This document shows, piece after piece, positions 50,753-59,777 of a DNA stretch of 64,000 nt (position 1 is its first letter; each line of letters opens with the position of its first letter). Both the position numbers and the translations under genes were made by a program. Source of the stretch: Streptomyces europaeiscabiei (GTDB lineage: Bacteria > Actinomycetota > Actinomycetes > Streptomycetales > Streptomycetaceae); contig NZ_CP107841.1 in NCBI RefSeq assembly GCF_036346855.1, positions 9,490,001 through 9,554,000 of the forward strand, given 5' to 3'. The notes under the pieces are model-generated. The model saw nothing but the letters and a program-made list of their open reading frames with translations, had not been told where the DNA came from and ran no database searches.

Positions 50753-51895
50753 TCAACGCGGTCGGCGAACTTCGCGGAAGTCCGACTTGCGGATCTTCCC
50801 GTGAACGCCCTTCACGCCGTCGACGACTTGGGAGACCGCGAAGTCGCCTGCCGCGCTGAGGTAGGCCATCGCCACATGGCGGTCGATACCGTAATCGGTC
50901 GCGAGCAGGTCCAGCGCGCAACGCACACAGTCGCGCATCGCCTCGTTCAGATCCTCGTCCAGGCCGATCGGTACGAGGTGGTCGTCCGTCTCGGCGAACG
51001 GGGCGATGCGGCCGTGGCCAGGGCGCACGGCCGCACCGCCCGGCACCACCTCGAGCTTCACGGTGGCGCGCAGCGACGCCTCGAACGCTGTCAGGGCGAC
51101 CTCGCCATCGCCCTGCGCGAAGTGGGGATCCCCGAAGTAGACCAGCGCGTCGTCGACCTGCACCGGGAGGAACAGCGTGGCGCCCTCGCCGAGCAGGGAG
51201 ACGTCGATGTTGCCCCCGTGGCGCCCCGGCGGGACCGAGTGCGGTCGCTCGTCCCCGGGCACCGCCACGCCCATGACGCCGAGGAACGGCCGCAGTGGGA
51301 AGCGCAGTGAACCGCGGGAGGAGTCCGTCGGGTCGACCGCCATCCGGCCCCACGCGCCGTGGCGATCCGCGTGTGCCGTGGCGAAGGTGAACAGAGGGCC
51401 GGGCAGCGACGGCATCTCGCCAGGGAGCGCGCCGAAGCCGTGGCGTGCGGAGACCATGCCGTAGGGAACCCGCGGGCTGAGGTCGAGGACGGTCACGGCG
51501 AGCAGATCGCCCGGCCGGGCGCCGGCCACGGCGATCGGTCCGGTGACGAGGTGCGGCCCGTCATCGTCGAAGTCGTGCGGTATGCCGGAGTCCGCCACCT
51601 GCTGGGCGTCGTCGAGCACATGGCCGCCGCTGACGCCGTAACGGCCGAAGAACTCGCGCGGGTTGCGGCCCTGGTCCTCCAGAACTCCCTCGTGACTGAT
51701 CGTGTCGACCGTGATGACGGAGCCCGGTTGCACGACCGCACACGGCGAGTCCGCCTCGCACGGAAGGCGACCCCACAGGGTGTTCCCGGGCGTGGCCGGG
51801 AGGTAGGTCGTCGACGCGATCACTCCGTGACCGGGCTGGAGGATCGGGAAGCCGGTCGCGGCAACGTCGAGCAGGGGAGAGTCGGTCGCGGTCAT
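50753..51895 (-). CDS. acetamidase/formamidase-family hydrolase
   Basis: A 380-residue amidase of the FmdA_AmdA family. Recognisable blocks: TVDTISHEGVLEDQG, GPIAVAGARPGDLLAVTVLDL, PPGRHGGNIDVSLLGEGATLFLPVQV and YFGDPHFAQGDGEVALTAFEASL, with LSAAGDFAVSQVVDGVKGVH near the end. The HGGNID and DPHFAQGDGE motifs carry the metal ligands. ATG 51895 follows AAAGGTGGG. It hydrolyses small amides such as formamide; in this island it could release ammonia from a side product. Monocistronic. Confidence 0.9.
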   Translation of the reverse strand: MTATDSPLLDVAATGFPILQPGHGVIASTTYLPATPGNTLWGRLPCEADSPCAVVQPGSVITVDTISHEGVLEDQGRNPREFFGRYGVSGGHVLDDAQQVADSGIPHDFDDDGPHLVTGPIAVAGARPGDLLAVTVLDLSPRVPYGMVSARHGFGALPGEMPSLPGPLFTFATAHADRHGAWGRMAVDPTDSSRGSLRFPLRPFLGVMGVAVPGDERPHSVPPGRHGGNIDVSLLGEGATLFLPVQVDDALVYFGDPHFAQGDGEVALTAFEASLRATVKLEVVPGGAAVRPGHGRIAPFAETDDHLVPIGLDEDLNEAMRDCVRCALDLLATDYGIDRHVAMAYLSAAGDFAVSQVVDGVKGVHGKIRKSDFREVRRPR

Positions 51896-52312
51896 GGCCC
51901 ACCTTTTCTGTAAGCGATGACTCGACGCTAGGAATGCCCTGTTGCCGTGGTGTTTCGCGCGAGGGGCGACGCGGTAAAAGCGTCTCGCATCGCAACATGT
52001 CATCTCGTAAAAAGGGATGGTGGTGCGATCCTGGGAAGCGGCGGCGAGGCCGCGGGAGGGGCGTAGTACGCACTGCCGGAGTCGTCCGGGGCCGCTGCTG
52101 CGAAAGGTGGGCCGGTCATACCCGCACAGCCCTGCCGAGTCCGGTGTGTTCGCTCGTCCGGCAGAGGGGCAGGCGCGTCGACGACGGGTCCCGACCGGTC
52201 TTCGGACGGAGCCCATCGTCGTGCCCGGAGGTGTCGCGCGCGGTGGTGGCGGCCTACGACGTGATCGTCGGCCCGGCCGGGCGGGCGGTGGACGCGTCCG
52301 CCCGGCCGTCCC
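51896..52312. other. 417-bp intergenic region with promoter and terminator
   Basis: It contains the leader of the formamidase gene at the left, and at the right the terminator of the P450 fusion gene (described separately). The middle has an AT-richer patch around 51985-52015 (TCTCGTAAAAAGG) but no palindrome or gene I can support. Confidence 0.5.
52275..52307 (-). terminator. terminator of the P450-reductase fusion gene
   Basis: GGCCGGGCGG (52275-52284) pairs perfectly with CCGCCCGGCC (52298-52307) over a 13-bp loop, starting 5 bp after the fusion gene stop at 52313. Very stable GC stem. Confidence 0.75.
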
Positions 52313-54514
52313 TCAGAGGTCGAGGACGAGCCGGTCGCCCTGACAGCGGCCGACGCAGATCATCATCGTGCGTCCGGCAAGGCGTTCCTCGTCGCTGAGG
52401 ACGGAGTCCCGGTGTTCGGGTGTCCCGGCGAGGACACGGGTTTCGCAGGCGCCGCAGTATCCCTTCTCGCAGTCGTAGGAAAGGCCGCTGACGGCATCGC
52501 GCAGGACCTCGATGAGCCGGCGGTCGGCCGGCACGGGGAGCGTGACTCCCGTGCGCGCGAGCCGGACCTCGAAGGTCCGGTTCTCAGCGGCGTCGAACGC
52601 CGTCTCGAGATCGTCGCCGGCGGCGAAGCGCTCCAGGTGCAGCCGGTCGGTGAGATCCAGGCGGGCGCACTCGCGCTCGACGGCCGCCAGCATCGGTGAC
52701 GGCCCGCACGCGTAGACGGCGGTGTCCGCGTCCAGCCCTCCCAGCAGCCGGGGAAGGTCCGGCAGTCCGGCCTCGTCCTGCGGGAGCAAGGTGAGCGCGT
52801 CGCCGGCGACGGCGGCGAGTTCGTCGGCGAACCCCATCGTCGAGCGGGTGCGTCCGCCGTAGACGACGGTGAAGGGCGTGCCGCGTCCGGCGGCCTCGCG
52901 GACCATGGCGAGGATCGGTGTGATGCCGATGCCGCCGGCGAGGAACAGGTACGACGGCGCCGGCGTGAGCGGGAAGTGGTTGCGCGGTCCGCGTACCGCG
53001 AAGGTGGCTCCGGGGCGGGCGAGTCCGTGGAGCTCGACCGAACCGCCCCGGCCCTCCGGCTCGTGCAGGACGCCGATGCGCCACGTCGCGGCGTCGGCGG
53101 GGTCGCCGCACAGCGAGTACTGGCGCAGCCTGCCCGAGGGCAGACGCAACTCGACGTGCGCGCCGGGCTGCCAGGCGGGCAGTTCGCCTCCGTCCGGCAG
53201 GGCGAGGCCGACGGCGACGACGCCGTCGGCCGCCGCGCGCACCTCGGTCACCCGCAGCGGGGTGGGCGTGGTCAGCGCGCGGCTCGATCCCGCTGCCGCG
53301 GTCGCCCGAGGACCGGACGTGAAGACCGCCGGGACGGCGTCCCAGCCGGACTGGTTGCCGCGTGTCGGGTAGGGGATGAGCCCCTCCTCGATCACCCGGT
53401 AGTCGGGCAGCCGGGTGAGGACCTGCGTCATCATCGCGCGGAACATGGCTCGGGCGAGGTGCGCGCCGGCGCACCGGTGCGATCCGATTCCGAAGCTGAG
53501 GTGCCGGCCGGCGTCGCGGTCCAGTCGTACCTGATCAGGGTCGGGGAACACGGCGGGGTCATGGTTCGCGGCGACCCACGGGATCAGCACCCGGTCGCCC
53601 GCGCGCATCGGGCAGCCGCCGACCTCGACGTCCTGGGTGACCGTGCGCGCCATCGACTGCGACGGGGCGAACGCGCGGAGGAACTCCTCGGTCGCGGTGT
53701 CCAGCAGATCGGGGGAGTCGATCAGCTTCTGGCGCTGGTCGGGGTGGCGAGCGAGGTGGACGAGGGTCGACCCGGTCAGGGAGGTGGTGGTGTCGACGCC
53801 GCCGGCGATGAGCAGGCCGATCACCGACACCAGCTCGTCGTCGCCGAACTCGCTTCCGTCGGCGCGCCGGCCGGCCACCAGCGTGCTGACTCCGTCGGGT
53901 TTCGGCTCGGACCGGCGCTCGGCGATCAGCTCGCGGATGCGCTGGTCCATGTAGGCCAGTCCGGCGGCCCCGCGCACGGCGCGTTCGCTGCCGGCCGGCG
54001 CGGCGAAGATGTCGTGGATCGGCCCTGCCAGCTTCGCCCAGTCCTCCTCGGGGAAACCGAGCCAGTCCAAGGTCACCGCGGCCGGCAGCGGGTTGGTGAG
54101 GTCGCGGACGAAGTCGCAGGAGCCGAGCTCGATGAAGTCGTCCACGACGCGGGCGGCGTGGCGCTCGATCATGGGTACCAGGTGCTCGACCGCCTCCGGG
54201 GTCAGCAGCGGGTTGATCAGTTTCCGGTACTCCGTCGCACGCGGCGGGTCGAGCTCGATCGGATACTGCTCCAGCCCCGGTCCTTTGGGGATGACGATGC
54301 CGACCCCCCGGCCGCCGTGGTCGCTGCGAGCGGAGGAGAACGTCTCGTCGTCGCGGGCGATGCGGGCCACGTCGGCATAGCGCGTCGTGTAGTGGAAACC
54401 GTCGTAGGCGGCGGAGTGGCCTACCGGGCAGGTCTCACGGAATCGCGCGTAGTAGGCGACCGGATCGGCGTTGGCCTCGTCGGAATGGTGGTCGAAGTCG
54501 ATGTCGGCGGACAT
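52313..54514 (-). CDS. self-sufficient cytochrome P450 fused to PFOR-type reductase (CYP116B/P450RhF-like)
   Basis: One uninterrupted 733-residue frame. Residues 1-400 are a P450: I-helix AGGVDTTT (237-243), ExxR in EEFLR (Glu277, Arg280), haem loop FGIGSHRCAG with Cys348. After a short linker (about 400-420) come a flavin barrel with RQYS (464-467), an NAD domain with GGIGITPILAM (527-537) and a 2Fe-2S domain with Cys682, Cys687, Cys690 and Cys720. This P450-FMN-NAD-FeS order is that of P450RhF/CYP116B. It needs only NAD(P)H and O2 for hydroxylation or dealkylation. It is downstream of an alcohol dehydrogenase. Confidence 0.93.
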   Translation of the reverse strand: MSADIDFDHHSDEANADPVAYYARFRETCPVGHSAAYDGFHYTTRYADVARIARDDETFSSARSDHGGRGVGIVIPKGPGLEQYPIELDPPRATEYRKLINPLLTPEAVEHLVPMIERHAARVVDDFIELGSCDFVRDLTNPLPAAVTLDWLGFPEEDWAKLAGPIHDIFAAPAGSERAVRGAAGLAYMDQRIRELIAERRSEPKPDGVSTLVAGRRADGSEFGDDELVSVIGLLIAGGVDTTTSLTGSTLVHLARHPDQRQKLIDSPDLLDTATEEFLRAFAPSQSMARTVTQDVEVGGCPMRAGDRVLIPWVAANHDPAVFPDPDQVRLDRDAGRHLSFGIGSHRCAGAHLARAMFRAMMTQVLTRLPDYRVIEEGLIPYPTRGNQSGWDAVPAVFTSGPRATAAAGSSRALTTPTPLRVTEVRAAADGVVAVGLALPDGGELPAWQPGAHVELRLPSGRLRQYSLCGDPADAATWRIGVLHEPEGRGGSVELHGLARPGATFAVRGPRNHFPLTPAPSYLFLAGGIGITPILAMVREAAGRGTPFTVVYGGRTRSTMGFADELAAVAGDALTLLPQDEAGLPDLPRLLGGLDADTAVYACGPSPMLAAVERECARLDLTDRLHLERFAAGDDLETAFDAAENRTFEVRLARTGVTLPVPADRRLIEVLRDAVSGLSYDCEKGYCGACETRVLAGTPEHRDSVLSDEERLAGRTMMICVGRCQGDRLVLDL

Positions 54515-54645
54515 GTTGGGCACGCTCCACGTGCTCGGTCTTCTGCGCGGTGTTGGCCGGCCGCGCCACCGGATGACTGCTGCCTCATCTGCGTCGGCCA
54601 CCCTAAGGTGTGCCGCTGCCTGCGACAACGTCTCGTTGATGACGT

Positions 54646-55728
54646 TCAGAAGGTCAGCACGGCCTTGCCGACGGAGCCGGAGCGGACCGCCGCGACGGCC
54701 TCGTTGATCTGCTCGAACGGGAAGTACGTGATCATCTTCTCCACCGGAAATCGGCCCTCGGCATTGAGCTTCAACAGCTGTGGCAGGAACACCTGAGGCA
54801 GGCTGGACCCGCCGATGATGCCCGTGACGCTGCGCCCGTTGAGGATGCTGCGCCATTCGAAGGTCATCGACTCGCTCGGGCCGATGCCGATGACACCGGC
54901 GCGACCGAGCGGGCCGAGAGCCTCCACGGCGGTGCGCAGGACGTCCTCGCGACCGGTGGTGTCGATCACGAAGTCGAACCCGTCGGGGACGAGGGCGGCC
55001 AGCTGCGCGGCGCTCCCCCCGGCCGAGGAGTCGACGGTGTGCGTGGCTCCGTAGCCGCGGGCCGCCTCCAGCTTGGCCGGGTTCACGTCGACGGCGGTGA
55101 CGACCGCGCAGCCGCTCAGCGAGGCGGCGATGATGGCGGCCACGCCGACGGCACCCGCCCCGAACACCGCGATCGACGAGCCCGGGCGCGGCTGCAATAC
55201 GTTGAGCACGCCGCCGGCTCCGGTCTGGAAGCCGCAGCCGAAGGGCCCGGCCCGCAGCAGGTCCAGCGACGGGTCGATTCTCACGACAGCCCGCTCCGGT
55301 GCGACGACGTGGCCGGCGAACGACGACTGGCCGAGGAAGTGGGCGTTGACCTCCCGCCCTTCGTGCCTCACCGCGGTGGAGCCGTCGGGTCGGCGGCCGG
55401 AGAAGTTCACCGCGTCGAAGCCGCGGCAGTAGGCGGGCGAGCCGGTGCGGCACAGCGTGCACGTACCGCAGGACGCGAAGGACATGGCGACGTGGTCGCC
55501 CGGGCGTACGGAGGTGACGTGGGCGCCGACCTTCTCGACGATGCCCGACCCTTCGTGTCCGAGCAGCGCGGGCGTGGGAAAGAAGGTGGCGAACTCGAGG
55601 TCGGTACCGCAGATGCCGACTGCGGCGACGCGGACGAGCACCTCGTCCGGGCGGGGCTCTTCCAGGTCCACCTCGGTCAGCACGAATGGCTGTCCGGGTT
55701 GCTCCAGCAGAGCGGCGGTGGCGCGCAC
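54646..55728 (-). CDS. zinc-dependent alcohol dehydrogenase (aryl-alcohol type)
   Basis: A 360-residue medium-chain dehydrogenase. Catalytic zinc ligands lie in GICGTDLEF (Cys40) and GHEGSG; the structural zinc lobe is CGTCTLCRTGSPAYC. FGAGAVGVAAI with an Asp at the end of the next strand (VDVNPAK) indicates NAD preference. QTGAGGVLNVL follows GCGF, as in benzyl-alcohol dehydrogenases. It precedes the P450 fusion in the same direction with a 131-bp gap, so it likely oxidises the alcohol the P450 produces. It is divergent from the aldehyde dehydrogenase at 55802. Confidence 0.92.
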   Translation of the reverse strand: MRATAALLEQPGQPFVLTEVDLEEPRPDEVLVRVAAVGICGTDLEFATFFPTPALLGHEGSGIVEKVGAHVTSVRPGDHVAMSFASCGTCTLCRTGSPAYCRGFDAVNFSGRRPDGSTAVRHEGREVNAHFLGQSSFAGHVVAPERAVVRIDPSLDLLRAGPFGCGFQTGAGGVLNVLQPRPGSSIAVFGAGAVGVAAIIAASLSGCAVVTAVDVNPAKLEAARGYGATHTVDSSAGGSAAQLAALVPDGFDFVIDTTGREDVLRTAVEALGPLGRAGVIGIGPSESMTFEWRSILNGRSVTGIIGGSSLPQVFLPQLLKLNAEGRFPVEKMITYFPFEQINEAVAAVRSGSVGKAVLTF

Positions 55729-55801
55729 AGGGCCTCCTCAGTGACTCACATTGCGAGACCGCATATTGACATGCGCGACAAGGTCGGTCAAGGTTCGCTG
55801 T
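55729..55801. promoter_or_regulatory. divergent promoter with an ATTGCGAG box
   Basis: ATTGCGAG (55750-55757) is the reverse complement of CTCGCAAT, found twice at 58688 and 58708 upstream of the next operon. It lies between the divergent alcohol and aldehyde dehydrogenase genes. A PucR-type regulator encoded at 57261 is the likely binder. Confidence 0.6.
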
Positions 55802-57250
55802 ATGGCGGCTGTTGACTTCCCTTCTTCCCAGCACTTCATCGACGGCGAGTGGGTCCCGGCCCGCGACGGCGGCACGCTGGACGTCCTCGATCCGGCGACC
55901 CAGCAGGTGATCACCATGGTGGCCCGGGCCGGAGGGTCCGACGTCGACGACGCGGTGGCCGCGGCGCGCCGCGCCTTCCCCTCCTGGGCGGCGACCAACC
56001 CCAGCGAGCGCGGGGCACTGATCCGGCGCTGGGCCGACCTGATCATGGCCGAGGTCGAGGCGCTCGCGGCCGTCGAGGCTCAGGACGTGGGCAAGCCACT
56101 GTCCGGTGGCCGGACGAACATCTACATCGCGCACGGCATCATCGACTACTTCGCCGGCGCGGCCGACAAGCTCACTGGTGTCACGTTGCCCACCCGCGGC
56201 CCCGACTACCTGGGCTACACGGTGCCCGAGCCGTACGGCGTGTGCGCCGTCGTCATTCCGTGGAACGTCCCCGCCGTGCTCACCGCCGCCAACATCGCGC
56301 CGGCGCTCGCCGCGGGCAACACGGTCGTGCTCAAGCCGTCCGAGATCGCCCCGCTGGCCCCGTTCGCCCTCGTCGAACTGGCCCGCCGCGCCGGCTTCCC
56401 GCCGGGGGTGATCAACGTCGTCGCGGGCCTCGGCCCCGAGGCGGGTGTCGCACTCACCACACACCCGGGCGTCAACCACATCAGCTTCGTCGGCTCCACC
56501 GCCATCGGGCGGGCGATCATGGCCGCCGCAGCACAGAACCTCGTCCCGGTGAAGCTGGAACTCGGCGGCAAGTCGCCGAACGTGCTCTTCGCCGATGCCG
56601 ACCTCGACACGGCGATCCCCGCGATCGTCGCCTCGATCACCGAGAACGCGGGGCAGAACTGCTACGCCGGTTCCCGACTGCTCGTGGAGGACTCGGTGCA
56701 CGACGAGGTCGTGGAGCGGGTCGCCGCCGGCATGGCCGACGTCAGGACCGGGCCCTGGGAGGCCGACCTGGACATGGGCCCGCTGGTCAGTGCCGCGCAG
56801 TTCGCCCGAGTCAGCGGCTTCCTCGAGGACGCGCCTCGCCAGGGGGCGCGGCTGGTCACCGGTGGCGGGCCCACCGGCGACGGGTGGTTCGTCCGGCCGA
56901 CCGTGTACGACCGTGTGGACGCGGGCATGCGCGTCGCCCGGGAGGAGGTGTTCGGCCCGGTGCTCGCCGTGCAGTCGTTCCGCGGCACCGCCGAGGCGAC
57001 CGGGCTGATGAACGCGACGGACTTCGGCCTGCTTGCCTGTATCTGGACCAACGACGTCTCCCGGGCCCTCCGGCTGGCGAAGGACGTCCGCTCCGGGCAG
57101 GTGGCGGTCAACCAGTTCCATGACGCGGGAGTGATCGGCTTCCCGTTCAACATGCAGAAGGACAGCGGCTTCAGTCGGGGCGGCGGATACGCGGCGCTGC
57201 GCGAGTACACCCAGGAGAAGGGCGTGGCCATCCGGCTGCTGGCCCGCTGA
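55802..57250 (+). CDS. NAD-dependent aldehyde dehydrogenase
   Basis: A 482-residue ALDH. LELGGKSPNVL contains the Glu, TENAGQNCYAGSRLLV the catalytic Cys, and FVGSTAIGRAIM the cofactor loop. The ending reads FPFNMQKDSGFSRGGGYAAL. ATG 55802 is preferred to an upstream in-frame start at 55751, which lies in the operator. It would oxidise the aldehyde coming from the divergent alcohol dehydrogenase. The PucR gene follows 10 bp later. Confidence 0.92.
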   Translation: MAAVDFPSSQHFIDGEWVPARDGGTLDVLDPATQQVITMVARAGGSDVDDAVAAARRAFPSWAATNPSERGALIRRWADLIMAEVEALAAVEAQDVGKPLSGGRTNIYIAHGIIDYFAGAADKLTGVTLPTRGPDYLGYTVPEPYGVCAVVIPWNVPAVLTAANIAPALAAGNTVVLKPSEIAPLAPFALVELARRAGFPPGVINVVAGLGPEAGVALTTHPGVNHISFVGSTAIGRAIMAAAAQNLVPVKLELGGKSPNVLFADADLDTAIPAIVASITENAGQNCYAGSRLLVEDSVHDEVVERVAAGMADVRTGPWEADLDMGPLVSAAQFARVSGFLEDAPRQGARLVTGGGPTGDGWFVRPTVYDRVDAGMRVAREEVFGPVLAVQSFRGTAEATGLMNATDFGLLACIWTNDVSRALRLAKDVRSGQVAVNQFHDAGVIGFPFNMQKDSGFSRGGGYAALREYTQEKGVAIRLLAR

Positions 57251-57260
57251 GAGCGACACC

Positions 57261-58457
57261 ATGGGAACCATTGCCGGGGCACGGGCGGAACCGGCCCGGG
57301 AAGGACCGGGGCCGGAGGCCTCACCTGCAGTGCTGGAGCGGGAACTGACCGAGGCTGTACTCGCCGGCGCCGCGCGCTCGGACGTACTCCACGCGCTTCG
57401 CCGGGCGACCGGTCGGCACGTGCGCCTGTTGTCCGCCGAGGGCGCGCCACTGGCGACCACCGACGGCGGCGCGGGAGTGCCGCCCGCGGCGGCGGACGGC
57501 GTGCTCGTGGGAGCGACCGGACCGGTGGTCCACACGCTGGACGGGCTACGGGCCACGGCCCTGCCGGTGCGTGCGGGGACGACCGTGGCCGGTGTGCTGC
57601 TGACCGTCGGCCCCGGGGATCCGCGAGTGCGGGCGCTGGCCGGTGCCGCAGTCACCGCGCTGCTCATCGACGCCGTACGCGCGGGGGACGGCTCTGCCGA
57701 GGTCTCTTCGCAGCACACACCGGCCGACGTCATCGCCGCGCTGCGGTCAGGGACGGTGAGCCCCGCGGTGTGCACGGCGGCCGCGGGACTGGGGATCGAT
57801 CTGCGGCGACCGCCGATCGGTGCCGTGCTGCACTACGGCGGCTCCCGCCTGCGTGCCTGGTCCACCGCCCTCACCTGGCTGGAGCACCCGGTGCGGCAGG
57901 AGGGGCGCACCGCGTGGACGGTGGTGCCCGACGAGGCCGTGCTCGACCGCCTGCGGAACCGGCTGCGTCTCATGACCGACGACGACTCCGCCGACCACGT
58001 CATGGCGGCGAGCGGTTCCCGTCCCGACTCGACCGTAGGCCTGGCCCGGTCCTTCACGGAGGCCGAGAGGCTGCTCGGACTTGGCAGGGCCCGGATGGTC
58101 CCGCTGCTCACCTACGACCGCTGCGGGGTCGTCCAGGTACTCCTGCCCCTCCCGCGCCCGCGACTCGAGGCCTACGTCGAGGCGCACCTCGGCCCGATCC
58201 GGCAGCGTCCGGAGCTGATGGCGACTCTGCGTGCCTGGCTGGCCGAGAGAGGCAGCCGGCAGAGCGTCTCCGCACAACTCCATCTGCACCGCAACTCGGT
58301 GGGCTACCGGGTGCGCCAGATCAAGAGCCTCCTGGGTACCGACCCTCTGCTTCCCGCCGCCTCGGCGCAACTGCACCTGGCGCTCGCGGCCCTGGACCTG
58401 CTCGCCGCCGACGACCAGTGGCTGCACGACGACGAGCCGGTGTCGACCGGGCGCTGA
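57261..58457 (+). CDS. PucR/CdaR-family transcriptional regulator
   Basis: A 398-residue regulator. The C-terminal PucR HTH domain reads LMATLRAWLAERGSRQSVSAQLHLHRNSVGYRVRQIKSLLG. A GGDEF-like middle domain (IGAVLHYGGSRLRAW, then VGLARSFTEAERLLGLG) and a GAF/PocR-like N-terminal segment (LLSAEGAPLATTDGG) precede it. This family activates catabolism of purines, allantoin, sugars and related compounds. It is co-directional with the aldehyde dehydrogenase (10-bp gap). The CTCGCAAT motifs on both sides of its gene are its probable targets. Confidence 0.9.
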   Translation: MGTIAGARAEPAREGPGPEASPAVLERELTEAVLAGAARSDVLHALRRATGRHVRLLSAEGAPLATTDGGAGVPPAAADGVLVGATGPVVHTLDGLRATALPVRAGTTVAGVLLTVGPGDPRVRALAGAAVTALLIDAVRAGDGSAEVSSQHTPADVIAALRSGTVSPAVCTAAAGLGIDLRRPPIGAVLHYGGSRLRAWSTALTWLEHPVRQEGRTAWTVVPDEAVLDRLRNRLRLMTDDDSADHVMAASGSRPDSTVGLARSFTEAERLLGLGRARMVPLLTYDRCGVVQVLLPLPRPRLEAYVEAHLGPIRQRPELMATLRAWLAERGSRQSVSAQLHLHRNSVGYRVRQIKSLLGTDPLLPAASAQLHLALAALDLLAADDQWLHDDEPVSTGR

Positions 58458-58460
58458 GTC

Positions 58461-58535
58461 GTCACGCGCCGCGGTGTCACGCGCCGCGGTGTCACGCGTC
58501 GTGCTGTCACGCGTCGTGCTGTCACGCGTCGCGGT
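58461..58535. repeat. five tandem copies of a 15-bp unit
   Basis: The unit GTCACGCGYCGYGST repeats five times exactly in register from 58461, 3 bp after the PucR stop codon. Copies 1, 2 and 5 end GCGGT, copies 3 and 4 end GTGCT. No gene lies across it. It could affect transcript folding or be a protein-binding array. Confidence 0.9.
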
Positions 58536-58687
58536 GACGCCTTCCGGTGCGGTCGCCTTCACCTGCCTCCGTACCCTCACCCACCTGCCGCAGCCTGGGC
58601 TGTCAGCCCTGTGAATGGGCGATACACCAATGAAACCAAGATGTTCCCCGGGAGCGTTGACACCACCGGTCGGCGGGGGCAAAGTAC

Positions 58688-58720
58688 CTCGCAATACGTT
58701 CCACCACCTCGCAATGCGAG
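58688..58720. promoter_or_regulatory. operator with two CTCGCAAT boxes (one fully palindromic)
   Basis: CTCGCAAT occurs at 58688-58695 and again at 58708-58715, 20 bp apart. The second is part of the perfect palindrome CTCGCA-A-TGCGAG (58708-58720). The pair lies 26-58 bp upstream of the dehydrogenase start at 58746. The same box is found at 55750. Confidence 0.75.
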
Positions 58721-58745
58721 ACGGACGAGGGAAGGAGGCAGTGCG

Positions 58746-59777
58746 GTGCGAGCCATGGTGCAGACAGATTTCGGCGGACCCGAGGCAGTGTCCCTACGGG
58801 ATGTCCCCGAGCCGGTCTGCGGACCGCGCGACGTTCTCGTCGAGGTCGTGTACTGCGGGCTGAACCGCCTGGACCTGCTGCAGCGCAAGGGGCCGGGCCT
58901 GGTCCCCGGCTTCCGGCTTCCGCACGTGCCGGGCATGGACTTCGCCGGGACGGTGGTGGCGACCGGTTCCGCGGTCGGCTCGGTCGTCCCCGGTGACCGG
59001 GTCGTCGCGGACCCCACCCAGGGGTGCGGCAGTTGCTCCCGGTGCGCGGTGGGCGATCGTGCGTACTGCTCGAGCCCCCGGATCCTCGGCGGCAACGCCC
59101 CAGGCGCCCTGGCCGACTACGTACTGGCCTCCGCGGAATCGATAGTGCAGGTCCCCGACTCCTTGCCGCTCGCGGCGGCCGTCACCCTGCCGACCGCCGC
59201 CCCGACGGCGTGGCACGCGGTGCACTCGGTCGGGGCACTCGCCGCGGGCGAGACCCTCGTCGTGCACGCCGGCGCCGGCGCCGTGAGCCTGGCGGCCATC
59301 GCGCTGGCCAAGCGGGCCGGTGCCTCGGTCGTCGCGTTCGCCGGCAGCGAGGCGAAGCGGGACGCGGCCCGCACCGCCGGTGCCGACCTGGTGCTGCCCA
59401 ACGGGGACCCCGACGCGGCGAAAGCGGTGTCGGTCTTCACCGGTGGCGCCGGAGCGGATCTGGTCCTGGACCACGTCGGCACCCACACCTGGCGCACCTC
59501 ACTGGACTGCCTGGGCATCCGCGGGCGTCTGCTCCTGATGGGCAACACCAGTGGCGACCAGGTCTCGTTCTCGCTCCAGGAGGTCTTCCACCGCGGCCTG
59601 AAACTGCTGGGCACCGGCGGCTACACCTCGGCGGACTTCGTCGCGGCCACCGCGGCCTGCTTCGCCGACGGCCTGCACCTGCCCACCGCCGCCCGGTTCC
59701 CGCTCGAGGACCTGGCCGACGCCTGGGACGTGCTCGCCGACCGCGAGACGATCGGCAAGGTCGTGATCGAGCCATGA
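58746..59777 (+). CDS. zinc-binding MDR dehydrogenase
   Basis: A 343-residue medium-chain dehydrogenase/reductase starting at GTG 58746 with GGAGG upstream. The structural zinc lobe CGSCSRCAVGDRAYC is present, and YCGLNRLDLLQRKG replaces the usual first catalytic zinc Cys-x-x-Asp motif (Asn for zinc residues, as in quinone reductases). VHAGAGAVSLAAI is the nucleotide loop. It is probably an NADPH-dependent reductase or alcohol dehydrogenase. The following amidohydrolase overlaps its stop (ATGA). Confidence 0.88.
   Translation: MRAMVQTDFGGPEAVSLRDVPEPVCGPRDVLVEVVYCGLNRLDLLQRKGPGLVPGFRLPHVPGMDFAGTVVATGSAVGSVVPGDRVVADPTQGCGSCSRCAVGDRAYCSSPRILGGNAPGALADYVLASAESIVQVPDSLPLAAAVTLPTAAPTAWHAVHSVGALAAGETLVVHAGAGAVSLAAIALAKRAGASVVAFAGSEAKRDAARTAGADLVLPNGDPDAAKAVSVFTGGAGADLVLDHVGTHTWRTSLDCLGIRGRLLLMGNTSGDQVSFSLQEVFHRGLKLLGTGGYTSADFVAATAACFADGLHLPTAARFPLEDLADAWDVLADRETIGKVVIEP

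Noticed and set aside
52313..57775. A 5.4-kb minus-strand frame without stops
   Set aside because: Only 52313-54514 (P450 fusion) is real. The rest is antisense to the aldehyde dehydrogenase and out of frame with the alcohol dehydrogenase; long chance frames are common in GC-rich DNA.
58461..58535. Possible CRISPR or telomere-type array
   Set aside because: 15-bp units with no spacers, and no cas genes in the window.
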